A DNA stretch of 64,000 nt from Acidobacteriota bacterium (GCA_028877275.1 JAPPFP010000007.1:55338-119337), one strand, 5' to 3'. Positions 25,149 to 33,545 are shown, counted from the stretch's first letter. A program made the numbers and translations. The notes: generated by a model from the sequence alone, not told the origin.

Positions 25149-26543
25149 CTAAGCGGCCGTCAACCCGTTCACGTCGGCCACCGCCAGGGCCGGCGCGGAG
25201 GTGCCGCCGAGGAAGCCGTCGCGCGAGGGCCGGCAGAAGCAGGTGGCGCCGATCGCGAGCAGGTTGGAGAACACACGGAGCAGGCTGTCCTCCCAGACGA
25301 GGTCGATCACCGGCTCCGCGAGCCGGCCACTCCGCAGGCGACGCACTCCGCGGGCCCGTGCCCGCACCCGCATCCGAGCGTGGTCGAAGCACTCCACTTC
25401 GTCCAGCCTGCTGACCCAGACGCCGCCGTCCGCGATGCGGAAGAGGTCCCGCTCGCTGTGCTCGCCGGCTCGGAGGAAGGTGTTGAGGGGGTAGGCCTCT
25501 TCGCCGCCCGTGCAGTGGCAGGTTGGCGAGAGCCCGACGCGGGCCGCGGTGGCGGTGTCCAGCGCCGGTGTTCGCGGCACCCCCGCGGACACGAGCTCGA
25601 CGGGGATCTTTGAGACGCCCTCCAGATCGAAGGGAAACGGCAGACCGCCCTTGAGGCAGGCGTCGTCCGCCAGGTCGAGGCGGCGGTCGAAGACCTGCAC
25701 CCCGGTGTGCTGAAGCAGAAAGGAATCTCCCTCGAGGATCGAGCGTGACGAGAACGCGTGGAGGTTCAGTAGTTCCACCAGCTCGATGGTCGCCTCGGGC
25801 GCCAGAAGCACGGGCGCACCGCTGGGCGGCGTCGCCGCCACGCCTTCAGGCGCTCTCCGCTCGCGGGCCGTCTCGACCAGTCGGGTGAGCTGCAGGCGGT
25901 CGAGTGAACGGGCAGCGTGGCGGGCGAATCCGGCGCCGGGGTCGCGGCCGCTTCGCACTTCGACCATGACCGCACTGGCGCGTTCGGCGCGCGCTAGCTC
26001 CCGGCTGTTGGCGATGGCGACCTGCCCGACGGTCCACTCGATGATCGCCGCTTCGTCTTCCTCCAGCGCCTCTTGCAGCAACCGCCGCGCGGCCTTGGCG
26101 TGCAGGCGTTCAAGCTCCGGGTCGCACACGGCGGCCGGAGACGTTTCGGCTTCGTTGCCCTCGGGCAGCGGGGGAAGCGACTCAGGGGGCGCTGCCCGGG
26201 CGGCCGCAAGAGCGTGGCGCACCGCACTGTCGAACTCGCTCGTGCGGGCGCCTCCCGTGCGGTGGAGTCCCGGGCGTCGCCCCTCTCGTACCCTCAAGGT
26301 GGTCTGGCGGGAGCGCCGGCGGTAGCTGTCGAGGTCGGGAACACGGTAGCCGGTGCGGCCGCGCCTGCTCTCCAGCCAGAGAATCTCCGTTTCGTCCGCC
26401 GGCGACCGGTCCACCGCGGCGGCGAGTTCCTCCTGGACCCGGTCCAGAGAGCGCAGCCTGGGCTCGGCCTCGGTGCGTCCGGACCGGCGCCTCCCCGGTG
26501 GGTGGTTCGGCGTGCCGGGTCTCGAGGTAGGAGGATCCGGCAC
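25149..26543 (-). CDS. TldD/PmbA-family (metalloprotease-like) protein
   Basis: This 464-residue protein matches the TldD/TldE family. TldD/TldE pairs act as a zinc protease on unfolded or modified peptides such as microcin precursors and antitoxins. Support comes from LNLHAFSSRSILEGDSFL, SPTCHCTGGEEAYPLNTFLRAGEHS and the C-terminal glycine-rich block. I see no HExxxH motif, so it resembles the non-metal TldE/PmbA side. The first ~100 residues are Arg/Pro-rich and divergent. The start is GTG 26543 with no ribosome site; a TATGAT box lies only about 12 bases upstream, suggesting a leaderless or near-leaderless mRNA. It is divergent from the methyltransferase gene. Confidence 0.75.
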   Translation of the reverse strand: MPDPPTSRPGTPNHPPGRRRSGRTEAEPRLRSLDRVQEELAAAVDRSPADETEILWLESRRGRTGYRVPDLDSYRRRSRQTTLRVREGRRPGLHRTGGARTSEFDSAVRHALAAARAAPPESLPPLPEGNEAETSPAAVCDPELERLHAKAARRLLQEALEEDEAAIIEWTVGQVAIANSRELARAERASAVMVEVRSGRDPGAGFARHAARSLDRLQLTRLVETARERRAPEGVAATPPSGAPVLLAPEATIELVELLNLHAFSSRSILEGDSFLLQHTGVQVFDRRLDLADDACLKGGLPFPFDLEGVSKIPVELVSAGVPRTPALDTATAARVGLSPTCHCTGGEEAYPLNTFLRAGEHSERDLFRIADGGVWVSRLDEVECFDHARMRVRARARGVRRLRSGRLAEPVIDLVWEDSLLRVFSNLLAIGATCFCRPSRDGFLGGTSAPALAVADVNGLTAA

Positions 26544-26553
26544 GGTGTTTGCC

Positions 26554-26560
26554 TATCATA
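26554..26560. promoter_or_regulatory. Back-to-back -10 elements serving two divergent genes
   Basis: CCTATCATAGG (26552-26562) reads as TATCAT on the plus strand and TATGAT on the minus strand. The plus-strand GTG (26568) is 8 bases beyond its hexamer and the minus-strand GTG (26543) is 11 bases beyond its hexamer. Neither gene has a Shine-Dalgarno sequence. This geometry predicts leaderless or nearly leaderless transcripts in both directions. No convincing -35 boxes are seen. Confidence 0.45.
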
Positions 26561-26567
26561 GGGAATC

Positions 26568-27323
26568 GTGCACGAGTTCCGGCAGTCTTTCGCTGCGCTT
26601 GCCGGCGTCGTGTGCGCATTGACCGCGGTCGGCGTCGCGGCGCAGCCGCCTGGTTTGAACGATCCGTTCGCGGCGCAGCGGACGGCGATGGTCGAAGAAC
26701 AGATCAGGGGCCGGGGAATCGAGGAGCCGAGACTGCTGAACGCGCTCAGAACGGTGCCCCGGCACGAGTTCGTGCCGGACTCCCTGCGCGACGACGCCTA
26801 CGGCGACGAGCCGGTCCAGATCGGATCGGGTCAGACCGTTTCCCAGCCCTACCTGGTGGCGTTGATGGCGGATCTCCTGGAACTCGATGGCGACGAGAAG
26901 CTGCTCGAGATCGGTACCGGCTCCGGGTACACGACGGCGGTGCTGGCGCGCCTGGCCCGACGCGTGTACTCGATCGAGATCATCGACGATCTGGCGGAGA
27001 GGGCGCAGGGGGTACTGGACGACCTGGGCTACGGGAACGTTGAGGTTCGGGTGGGCGACGGATATCGCGGATGGCCGGAAGAAGCGCCTTTCGACGGCAT
27101 CCTGGTCGCCGCCGCGCCCGCGGAAGTGCCGCCGCCACTGATTGAACAGCTCAAGGTGAACGGCATCCTGGTCGCTCCGGTCGGCGGACCTCTCCAGGAC
27201 CTCGTGGTCATCCGCAAGACACCGGAGGGACTCGAACGCCGCCAGGTCGACGTCGTCCGGTTCGTGCCCATGGTGGGGCGGGCGCAGGAAGACCCGGAAG
27301 GCGAGAACCCGAACTTTCGGTAG
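26568..27323 (+). CDS. pcm: Protein-L-isoaspartate O-methyltransferase with signal-peptide-like N-terminus
   Basis: PCM enzymes repair isoaspartyl residues using S-adenosylmethionine. The 251-residue protein has the classic core: MVEEQIRGRGI, VPRHEFVPDSL, AYGDEPVQIGSGQTVSQPYL, the SAM loop LLEIGTGSGYTTAVLA and VAPVGG. Before it sits FAALAGVVCALTAVGVAAQ, a convincing signal peptide with an AxA cleavage site, so the protein is predicted to be exported. That is odd for a SAM-dependent enzyme. Start GTG 26568 has no ribosome site and may be leaderless. tRNA-Ala lies convergently just downstream. Confidence 0.88.
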   Translation: MHEFRQSFAALAGVVCALTAVGVAAQPPGLNDPFAAQRTAMVEEQIRGRGIEEPRLLNALRTVPRHEFVPDSLRDDAYGDEPVQIGSGQTVSQPYLVALMADLLELDGDEKLLEIGTGSGYTTAVLARLARRVYSIEIIDDLAERAQGVLDDLGYGNVEVRVGDGYRGWPEEAPFDGILVAAAPAEVPPPLIEQLKVNGILVAPVGGPLQDLVVIRKTPEGLERRQVDVVRFVPMVGRAQEDPEGENPNFR

Positions 27324-27340
27324 ACCCGGACTCCAGGAAG

Positions 27341-27416
27341 TGGTGGAGCAGAAGGGACTTGAACCCTCGACCCCCACGTTGCGAACGTGGTGCTCTCCCA
27401 GCTGAGCTACTGCCCC
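27341..27416 (-). tRNA. tRNA-Ala, anticodon CGC
   Basis: Read on the minus strand, the 76-base gene folds into a full cloverleaf. The 7-bp acceptor stem GGGGCAG/CTGCTCC contains the G3:U70 pair that identifies alanine tRNAs. The anticodon loop TTCGCAA gives CGC, the T arm carries GGTTCAA, and CCA is encoded. The anticodon occupies 27381-27383. Confidence 0.96.
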
Positions 27417-27479
27417 ACGATGGGTCTCCTCGACCTCGGGGGGCGCGGATTGTAGCAGCGTTGGGTGTATGATCGAGGC

Positions 27480-27875
27480 ATGAGCAACGCCAAGAAGAAC
27501 AAGGAAGACGACGAGGACGGCGGCAGCAACGTGACGTCGATGGATCTGGCCCGGGAAGCGGTCGCCGAGGGGGTGGAGAAGGCCCGCTCGGCCGTCGGTC
27601 ACGGCGTCGACGCGGCGCGTGAGCGGATGCGGGACTCCCCGCTGTCGGAACGGGTCAAGAAGGCCTCGGCCCGGGCTGGCGAGGCGGCCAAGGGAGGCTA
27701 CGGCGCCGCCAAGGAGAAGCTCGGTCACGGCTACGAACGGGCGCGCAAGGATCTGGATCAACTGGTCGGCGACGTGAACGTGTATGTCCGTGACAATCCC
27801 GGCCGGGCAGTGCTGATCGCTGCCGCCGCGGGCTTCGTCCTGGGATTCCTGTTGCGTCGTGACCGCCGATCCTGA
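27480..27875 (+). CDS. DUF883/YqjD-like membrane-anchored helical protein
   Basis: This is a 131-residue protein starting MSNAKKNKED at ATG 27480, preceded by GAGG; an in-frame ATG 15 bases upstream is less likely. The charged, Ala/Lys/Glu-rich N-terminal two thirds looks like a long amphipathic helix (VEKARSAVGHGVDAARERMR ... AAKEKLGHGYERARKDL). It is followed by VRDNPGRAVLIAAAAGFVLG, a single C-terminal TM typical of ElaB/YqjD (DUF883) proteins, which anchor to the inner membrane and in E. coli bind ribosomes. The family match is by architecture. It overlaps the next small membrane gene by 17 bases. Confidence 0.68.
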   Translation: MSNAKKNKEDDEDGGSNVTSMDLAREAVAEGVEKARSAVGHGVDAARERMRDSPLSERVKKASARAGEAAKGGYGAAKEKLGHGYERARKDLDQLVGDVNVYVRDNPGRAVLIAAAAGFVLGFLLRRDRRS

Positions 27876-28089
27876 CCAGCCGGCGATCGAAGACCGGATC
27901 GTCGGCAGCTTGACGCCCGGTCTCGACTGGGTGGCGCTGGTGCGCGCGTATCCGCTCGCGTCCGTGGCGGTAGCGGCTTCGGTCGGTTTCCTGATCGGAC
28001 GGGCCCGTGGGCGCGAGATTCTCGGCATCCTTGGCGACCTCGCCGGCGAGCGGGTCGACGAGAGCGTGCGCAGCGTCCTGATCCGCTAG
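27859..28089 (+). CDS. Small membrane protein paired with the DUF883-like gene
   Basis: This is a 76-residue product from GTG 27859, overlapping the end of the previous gene in another frame. The only hydrophobic segment (YPLASVAVAASVGFLIGRAR) resembles the C-terminal anchor of the DUF883-like neighbour, so the pair may share a membrane function. I recognise no family for the rest. The overlap, codon pattern and length of the frame support a real gene, but with less certainty than its neighbours. Confidence 0.55.
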   Translation: MTADPDQPAIEDRIVGSLTPGLDWVALVRAYPLASVAVAASVGFLIGRARGREILGILGDLAGERVDESVRSVLIR

Positions 28090-28118
28090 GGGCCGCACCC
28101 GCCAGGGTCTTTCGTTCG

Positions 28119-28931
28119 CTGCGCCGCCTCCTCCACCTCTCCGACATCCACTTCGGGCCGCCGCACTACCGGCCGGCGGCTGCGGGCGTGGAGGCGCTGG
28201 TTGCCGACAGGCGGCCCGACTTCGTCGTCGTGTCGGGTGACCTCACTCAGCGCGCCAGGCCGGCGCAGTTCCGTCAGGCGCGACGGTTCCTTCGTGGTCT
28301 GGGTCCGCCCTTTCTCGCCGTTCCGGGCAACCACGACGTACCGATGTACCGGGTGTGGGAGCGTCTGCTCGACCGTTACGGCGCCTACCGCCGCCACTTC
28401 AGCTCCGACCTGGAGCCCAGCTTCCGGGATGAGAAACTGGAGGTCGTCGGGTTCAACACGGCGTTCAATCTGACGATCGAGGGCGGGCGCTTCACCTCAC
28501 GTCAACTGACCGCGGTGGGGGAGCGCTTCCGTCGGGACGGATCGGCGGAAAGCAGGGGGCGGGTGCGGATCGCCGTCGCGCACCATCCCCTGGCGGCCTT
28601 GCCGGAGCTGATGGGCTGGCGTACTGCGCGACGGAGCGACGAGGCCCTGGCGGCGTTCGCGGCCGCCGGCGTCGACCTGGTGCTGGCCGGGCACGTCCAT
28701 GTAGCCGCCGTGGGCCTGGCGCCGGACTGCGGCAGGAGGCTGTGGCTGGTGCACAGTGGTACCTCCACGTCGAGGCGAGGCCGGGGTACGGAACGAGGTC
28801 GGAACACCTGTAACCTGATCACCCTGGATAGAGGGCCGGCAGGCCGGTCGGCGACGGTGGAGCAGATGCTCTGGTCGGAGCGGGACGAGCGCTTCGAAAC
28901 GGAAGCGGTTCACGACTGCACGTTGGCATGA
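28119..28931 (+). CDS. Calcineurin-like metallophosphoesterase (apparent CTG start)
   Basis: This cytoplasmic metallophosphoesterase has all five metal-site motifs: HLSDIHFG, SGDLTQRARP, VPGNHDVP, AVAHHPLAALPE and GHVHVAAVG. The first motif (SDIHFG) lies upstream of the first ATG/GTG/TTG in this frame (GTG 28188), so a normal start would delete two metal ligands. The natural N-terminus LRRLLHLSDIHFG begins at CTG 28119, which I take as the start. That gives 270 residues, with AGGG about 11 bases upstream. Substrate is unknown; relatives act on cyclic nucleotides or phosphodiesters. The stop overlaps the M16 gene start as ATGA. Confidence 0.8.
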   Translation: MRRLLHLSDIHFGPPHYRPAAAGVEALVADRRPDFVVVSGDLTQRARPAQFRQARRFLRGLGPPFLAVPGNHDVPMYRVWERLLDRYGAYRRHFSSDLEPSFRDEKLEVVGFNTAFNLTIEGGRFTSRQLTAVGERFRRDGSAESRGRVRIAVAHHPLAALPELMGWRTARRSDEALAAFAAAGVDLVLAGHVHVAAVGLAPDCGRRLWLVHSGTSTSRRGRGTERGRNTCNLITLDRGPAGRSATVEQMLWSERDERFETEAVHDCTLA

Positions 28932-30232
28932 CGACGGTCGCTCTGCGGGCACTGGACCGCGTGGCCGGTCGGGCCGAGACACTGGACAACGGCCTGCGGG
29001 TGGTGCTCCTGCCGCAGAACGGGGCGGAGTCGATCGTCGTGGCTCTCTGCTACCGCGCCGGCAGTCGGGACGAGGAGCCGGGCGAGTGCGGTCTGGCTCA
29101 CTTCCTGGAGCACATGATGTTCAAGGGCTCGGCGGCCTACGAGCCGGGTGCGATCGACCGTCTGACACAGGGCCTCGGCGGCACGAACAACGCCTTCACC
29201 TCGCACGACGCAACCCTCTACCACTTCCAGTTCGAGCGCGGATCGTGGCAGGAGGCGCTCCGGATCGAGTCCGACCGGATGCGGGGCCTGAGCCTCCTGC
29301 CCGCGGAAGTGGCGCTGGAGCGCGAGGTGATTCTGGAGGAGATCCGGATGGTCGAGGACGATCCCTGGGACGCTCTGGAGCAGGCGGTCGCCGGGCGGAT
29401 CTTCGGGGACCATCCCTACGGGCGATCCGTTCTCGGCACCAGGGAGAGTCTGCGAGCGTTGGATGCCGAGGCGCTTCGCTCGTTCCATCGTCGGCACTAT
29501 CGACCTGGTCGCGCGGTCCTGGTTTGCGCGGGGGGCTTGCCGCCGGACGCGATGGAGAAGATTGAGGCGACGCTGGGAGCTGTCCGCCGGGAGAGCCGCT
29601 CCGCGGCTCCGCCCGTGGGCGGGTCAGAGGACCCGCGCACCCAGTCTTTGCGCGTCGAGTTGCGCCGGGGCGAGACGCCGCGGCTGCTGATCGCCCACCC
29701 GGCGCCGGCGCCTGACGATCCGGCGCACGTGCATCTCCGTCTGGCGCTCGCTGTCCTCTGCACCGGGCGTTCGAGTCGCGTCCAGCGCGACCTCGTCGAG
29801 GAGGATCCACTGGCGCTCTGGGCCTCGGCCGCCGTGACCGGCCACCGGCTGGGGGGGATGGCGACCCTGTCGGCCGAGGCGGCGCCAGGGGTCCCCCCGG
29901 AGCGCCTGGAGGAGGAGCTGTGCGTGCGAATCGAGGGTCTCGCGAACCGTCCGCCGGACGCTGGAGAGCTTGAGCGGGCGAAGCGGATCCTGTTCGCGGA
30001 TTGGGTCTTCCTGCACGAACCGATCGCCGAGCGGGCCATGACGGCCGCACTCGAGCACGCGCTGTTCTCGCCGGGTTTCAGCCGCGACTCCTTCCGGCAG
30101 CTGGCGGGTGCGGCCGGGTCCGATGTCGCCGGCGCCTGCTCGGCCTGGCTGTCACCGGAGACGCGCGTCGTTGGCTGGTCTCTTCCGGCCGCAAGGCCGT
30201 TGCCGCCTGGGCGCCGGGGCCATGTCCGCTGA
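28928..30232 (+). CDS. M16-family zinc metallopeptidase, catalytic subunit
   Basis: This 434-residue insulinase-family peptidase carries the inverted zinc motif HxxEH in CGLAHFLEHMMFKGS and the distal Glu in EREVILEEIRMVEDDPW, so it should be active. It is followed by FGDHPYGRSVLG and a second M16 domain. Homologous pairs (MPP/PqqL/YmxG type) form a clamshell with a partner lacking the motif, and exactly such a partner is encoded next, overlapping by 11 bases. No signal peptide is seen. The start ATG overlaps the phosphoesterase stop. Confidence 0.92.
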   Translation: MTTVALRALDRVAGRAETLDNGLRVVLLPQNGAESIVVALCYRAGSRDEEPGECGLAHFLEHMMFKGSAAYEPGAIDRLTQGLGGTNNAFTSHDATLYHFQFERGSWQEALRIESDRMRGLSLLPAEVALEREVILEEIRMVEDDPWDALEQAVAGRIFGDHPYGRSVLGTRESLRALDAEALRSFHRRHYRPGRAVLVCAGGLPPDAMEKIEATLGAVRRESRSAAPPVGGSEDPRTQSLRVELRRGETPRLLIAHPAPAPDDPAHVHLRLALAVLCTGRSSRVQRDLVEEDPLALWASAAVTGHRLGGMATLSAEAAPGVPPERLEEELCVRIEGLANRPPDAGELERAKRILFADWVFLHEPIAERAMTAALEHALFSPGFSRDSFRQLAGAAGSDVAGACSAWLSPETRVVGWSLPAARPLPPGRRGHVR

Positions 30233-31487
30233 TCGCGAGCCTGCGCGTCTCGACCTGTGGTCGGGCCGGCTTCGCCTGGCTGCGTTGCGTGTACCGGCTT
30301 CCGATGTCGTGGCCGCTCGCGCGTGGCTGCGGGGTGGGTCCCGCGCGGAACCATCTCCGGGTCTTTCGCTGCTCACCGGCCGGATGCTGGTCGAGGGCAC
30401 GGAACGGCGCACCTGGCGGGAGATCGCCGAACAGGCCGAAGCCCGCGGCGTTTCGATCGACGGATCGGCCACTGCCGAAGTCCACGGGTTGACCGTCGAC
30501 GCGCTGGCGGACGATGCCGGTCTGGCCCTGGACTGGTTGGCCGAACTGCTGCTCGCGCCGAGGTTCGCGCCGGATCGCTTCGAGCTGCTGCGCGACCAGA
30601 CGCTGGGCGAACTGTTGAGCCTGGCGGACCGGCCGGAGGTCGTCACGGGCTGGGCCTTCCGCGATCAGCTCTACCACCCGCACCCGCTGGCCGCGCCAAG
30701 CCATGGCACGCCGGAGTCGCTCGACGGACTGTCGCCGGAGGATTGCCGGCGCTTCCACCTGGACGCCCTGGCGCGGGGCGGCGTCGTCGCCGTAGCCGGC
30801 GCCATCGACGAGCGGGAAGTGCTGGCCCGGCTCGAACTCCTCTTCGGCCCGGCGGATGGCTCGGGCCCGCGTCCGGGGTCGCGGTGGGAGCCTCCGGCGC
30901 CGCGAGGCCGTCCGGAACGTCGGGTCGAGGTCGCCACGGCTTCGCGGGAGCAGGCCCACGTCTACGCGGGGCACTTCACGGTGAACCGCACGCACCCCGA
31001 CCTGCCCGAGTTGCGGGCGCTCGGCATTCTGCTCGGCTCGGACGGGCTCGCCGGCCTGATCCCGAACCGCATCCGCGAGCGGGAGGGCCTCGCCTACGCG
31101 ACGGGCGTGGACGTCCTGGCCGGGGCCGGCGCCGATCCGGGCGCGCTCTCGGTCTACCTCGGCACCCACCCCGACCACGTCGAGCGCGGCCTCGAACTCG
31201 TCCGGGACTCGCTCCGCCTGGCCATCGAGGAGCCGCCCGGCGCGGAGGCCCTCGAGGAGTGCAGGACCGGCATGTTCGGCCGAGAGCCCTTCGCTACCGA
31301 AACCGCGGGGCGCTGGGCCGCGCTGCTGGTCGATTCCCTGTTCCACGGCCTGCCCACCTATCGCCGCAGCTTTCGGCTCGAACGGATCGAGCGGCTCACG
31401 CGTCGGGGCGTTTTCGAGGCCGCCAGACGGCACATCGATCCCGATCGCCTGCGGGTGACGGTCGGGCTGCCGGTAACGCACACGTAG
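30222..31487 (+). CDS. M16-family peptidase-like protein lacking the zinc motif
   Basis: This 421-residue partner of the preceding peptidase starts at ATG 30222 (MSADREPARLDLW), inside the end of the first gene. The fold is recognisable (SLLTGRMLVEGTERRTWREI, YHPHPLAAPSHGTPESLDGL, IPNRIREREGLAYATG). However, the N-terminal position of HxxEH reads LTGRMLVEGTE, so zinc ligands are absent. Such non-catalytic subunits help hold the substrate in a heterodimer. The pairing is inferred from the overlap and shared family. Confidence 0.88.
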   Translation: MSADREPARLDLWSGRLRLAALRVPASDVVAARAWLRGGSRAEPSPGLSLLTGRMLVEGTERRTWREIAEQAEARGVSIDGSATAEVHGLTVDALADDAGLALDWLAELLLAPRFAPDRFELLRDQTLGELLSLADRPEVVTGWAFRDQLYHPHPLAAPSHGTPESLDGLSPEDCRRFHLDALARGGVVAVAGAIDEREVLARLELLFGPADGSGPRPGSRWEPPAPRGRPERRVEVATASREQAHVYAGHFTVNRTHPDLPELRALGILLGSDGLAGLIPNRIREREGLAYATGVDVLAGAGADPGALSVYLGTHPDHVERGLELVRDSLRLAIEEPPGAEALEECRTGMFGREPFATETAGRWAALLVDSLFHGLPTYRRSFRLERIERLTRRGVFEAARRHIDPDRLRVTVGLPVTHT

Positions 31488-31566
31488 CGTCCCGCGGCGC
31501 AAGCTCCTAGAATCCGTCGACGGAGCGTTGTCGTCGGGCGGTTTTCAGGGACGGGGTAGGCGAGCT

Positions 31567-32688
31567 TTGGGCAAGGTGCAACGGACGGTCCTGTACGAGC
31601 GTCACGTCGAGTCGGGGGCCCGTTTCGGGCCCTTCGCCGGCTACGAGATGCCGATCCAGTACGAGGGAGTACTGGCGGAGCATCGGGCCGTGCGTGAGCG
31701 CGCCGGGATGTTCGACGTCTCCCACATGGGCGAGATCCGCGTGCGTGGGCCGCGGGCCCTGCCCTTCCTCCAGCGGCTGACGCCGAACGACGTCGGCGCG
31801 CTTCGCCCGCTTCGCGCCCAGTACAGCGCGCTCCTGACCGAGCGGGGCACCTTCATCGACGACCTGCTCGTCTACTGTTTCGACCCGGAGGACTATCTCC
31901 TCGTGGTCAACGCGGCGTCGAGGGACCGTGACCTCGAGCTGCTCCAGAGGGCGGCCACGGCGGAGGGCGACGGCGTCCGGGTGGACGACCAGAGCGACGA
32001 AACGGCCCTGATCGCTGTGCAGGGGCCTCGGGCCGTGGAGATCGTCACGGAGGTCGTGGGCGCCGAAGCCGCCGAACTGCGGTACTACTCCTTCCTCCAC
32101 CAGGACGGCAGTCAGCGGATGGTGTCGCGGACGGGCTACACGGGGGAGGACGGCTTCGAGATCTACACAGCCCCTGAGCGAGCGGAGGGCTTGTGGGCGG
32201 AACTCCTCGAGAGGGGCCGGGACGCTGGCCTGTCGCCGGCCGGCCTGGGTGCGAGAGACACACTGCGGCTGGAGGCCGGGATGATGCTCTGCGGCCAGGA
32301 CATCGACGAGGAGACGACGCCCATTGAGGCCGGGCTTTCCTGGATCGTCAAGTGGAAGAAGGGCGACTTCGTCGGCCGGGACGCCCTGGCCCGCCAGCGG
32401 GAAACCGGCTGCCGGCGCCGGCTGGTCGGCTTCGAGGTCGAGGGCCGCGGTATCGCCCGGCACGGACATCGCCTGACCGTCCGGGATGCCCCGGACTATG
32501 CGGGTCCGGTGACCAGCGGCGCCTTCGCCCCCACGCTGGGGCGGGCGATTGGTATCGCCCGCCTGGACTGCAGCGGCGGCGCGCCGCCCGCGCCCGGCAG
32601 CGCGGCTTCGGTTACGGTCCGCGGCCGGGAGATCGACTGCCGTATCGTCAAGCTACCCTTTTATCGGCGCCCCAGGGAGGGCGCCTGA
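31567..32688 (+). CDS. gcvT: Glycine cleavage system aminomethyltransferase (T protein)
   Basis: GcvT transfers the methylene group from lipoyl-bound aminomethyl to tetrahydrofolate. I start the 373-residue protein at TTG 31567 (LGKVQRTVLYERHVESGARF), preceded by TAGGCGAGC. Diagnostic segments are FAGYEMPIQY, HRAVRERAGMFDVSHMGEI, RTGYTGEDGFEIY, ARDTLRLEAGM and YAGPVTSGAFAPTLGRAIGI. gcvH follows 16 bases later. The decarboxylase gene gcvP is not in the window, so it must be elsewhere or the pair serves another pathway. Confidence 0.95.
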   Translation: MGKVQRTVLYERHVESGARFGPFAGYEMPIQYEGVLAEHRAVRERAGMFDVSHMGEIRVRGPRALPFLQRLTPNDVGALRPLRAQYSALLTERGTFIDDLLVYCFDPEDYLLVVNAASRDRDLELLQRAATAEGDGVRVDDQSDETALIAVQGPRAVEIVTEVVGAEAAELRYYSFLHQDGSQRMVSRTGYTGEDGFEIYTAPERAEGLWAELLERGRDAGLSPAGLGARDTLRLEAGMMLCGQDIDEETTPIEAGLSWIVKWKKGDFVGRDALARQRETGCRRRLVGFEVEGRGIARHGHRLTVRDAPDYAGPVTSGAFAPTLGRAIGIARLDCSGGAPPAPGSAASVTVRGREIDCRIVKLPFYRRPREGA

Positions 32689-32704
32689 GGCAAACGAGGT
32701 TCCG

Positions 32705-33082
32705 ATGATTCCCGATGACCGCCTCTACACGGCGCAGCACGAGTGGCTCAAGGTCGAGGATGGCGAGGCCGTGCTCGGCATCACGGACTTCGCCCAGCAG
32801 GAACTGGGCGATGTCGTGTTCGTCGAGCTGCCGGCGCCTGGGCAGGAGTTCGCGGCAGGCTCCGAAGTCGGCGCGATCGAATCGGTCAAGGCGGTGGCGG
32901 AGATCTACACGCCCGTCGCGGGCTCGATCGAGGCCGTGAACGAGGGGCTCGAGGACGCTCCCGAACTCGTCAACGAGGATCCCTACGGCGAGGGCTGGCT
33001 GGTGCGCCTGCGACTCGACGAGGAGGACACGCGGGACGACCTGATGACCGCCGCCGCGTACGAGGCGCAGTTGGCGGGTTGA
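32705..33082 (+). CDS. gcvH: Glycine cleavage system H protein
   Basis: This 125-residue lipoyl carrier starts MIPDDRLYTAQHEW at ATG 32705. The lipoylation lysine lies in GAIESVKAVAEIYTPVAG, and the C-terminal helix with PYGEGWLVRLRL is typical. It shuttles the aminomethyl and dihydrolipoyl groups between P, T and L proteins. It is encoded directly after gcvT, consistent with one transcript. Length is normal. Confidence 0.95.
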   Translation: MIPDDRLYTAQHEWLKVEDGEAVLGITDFAQQELGDVVFVELPAPGQEFAAGSEVGAIESVKAVAEIYTPVAGSIEAVNEGLEDAPELVNEDPYGEGWLVRLRLDEEDTRDDLMTAAAYEAQLAG

Positions 33083-33097
33083 TCCGGACGCGCGGCG

Positions 33098-33544
33098 ATG
33101 AAGGGCCTGGAAACCGTCATCCTGTCGTCGAGCCTGGCGGCATGGTCGGTCGGCATCCTGGCTCAGATCGGCATTCTGCGGTGGAACCTGACGTTCGAGC
33201 TGGAGCTCTACCCGCTCTACATCCTGGCCGCCTTCGCTGGCTGGTTCTTCGGCAATGTCTACGTCCATCGCTCGGGTCGGGAACGCCGCTTCTCGGGCCG
33301 GGCCCTGGACGAGGTCATTCTCGAGGTGGCCCACACCCGGCTCCTGTTCGTGCTCTACCTGTTCGGGCCGCCTGGCTGGCTGTACCTCATTCGTTCCATG
33401 GCCAGGCGGGAGCAGCTCGAGGAGATGCCGCTGGTGCCGATCCTCACCTTCGGGGTGTACGCGGCTCTGTTTGCGGTGCCCGTTCTGCTGCGGGGGACCG
33501 CTGCGCCGCGCAGGAAACTCGAACTCGGCCGACGTGACGACTGA
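33098..33544 (+). CDS. Four-TM membrane protein of unknown function
   Basis: I do not recognise the family. The 148-residue protein has four hydrophobic segments at about residues 7-27, 36-55, 80-100 and 115-135. The loop between the second and third is basic (HRSGRERRFSGRA) and there is a basic C-terminus. It starts at ATG 33098, 15 bases after gcvH, and ends just before or overlapping larE, so it sits between glycine cleavage and LarE genes in one apparent transcript. Nothing in the sequence suggests an enzymatic site. Confidence 0.7.
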   Translation: MKGLETVILSSSLAAWSVGILAQIGILRWNLTFELELYPLYILAAFAGWFFGNVYVHRSGRERRFSGRALDEVILEVAHTRLLFVLYLFGPPGWLYLIRSMARREQLEEMPLVPILTFGVYAALFAVPVLLRGTAAPRRKLELGRRDD

Positions 33545-33545
33545 G

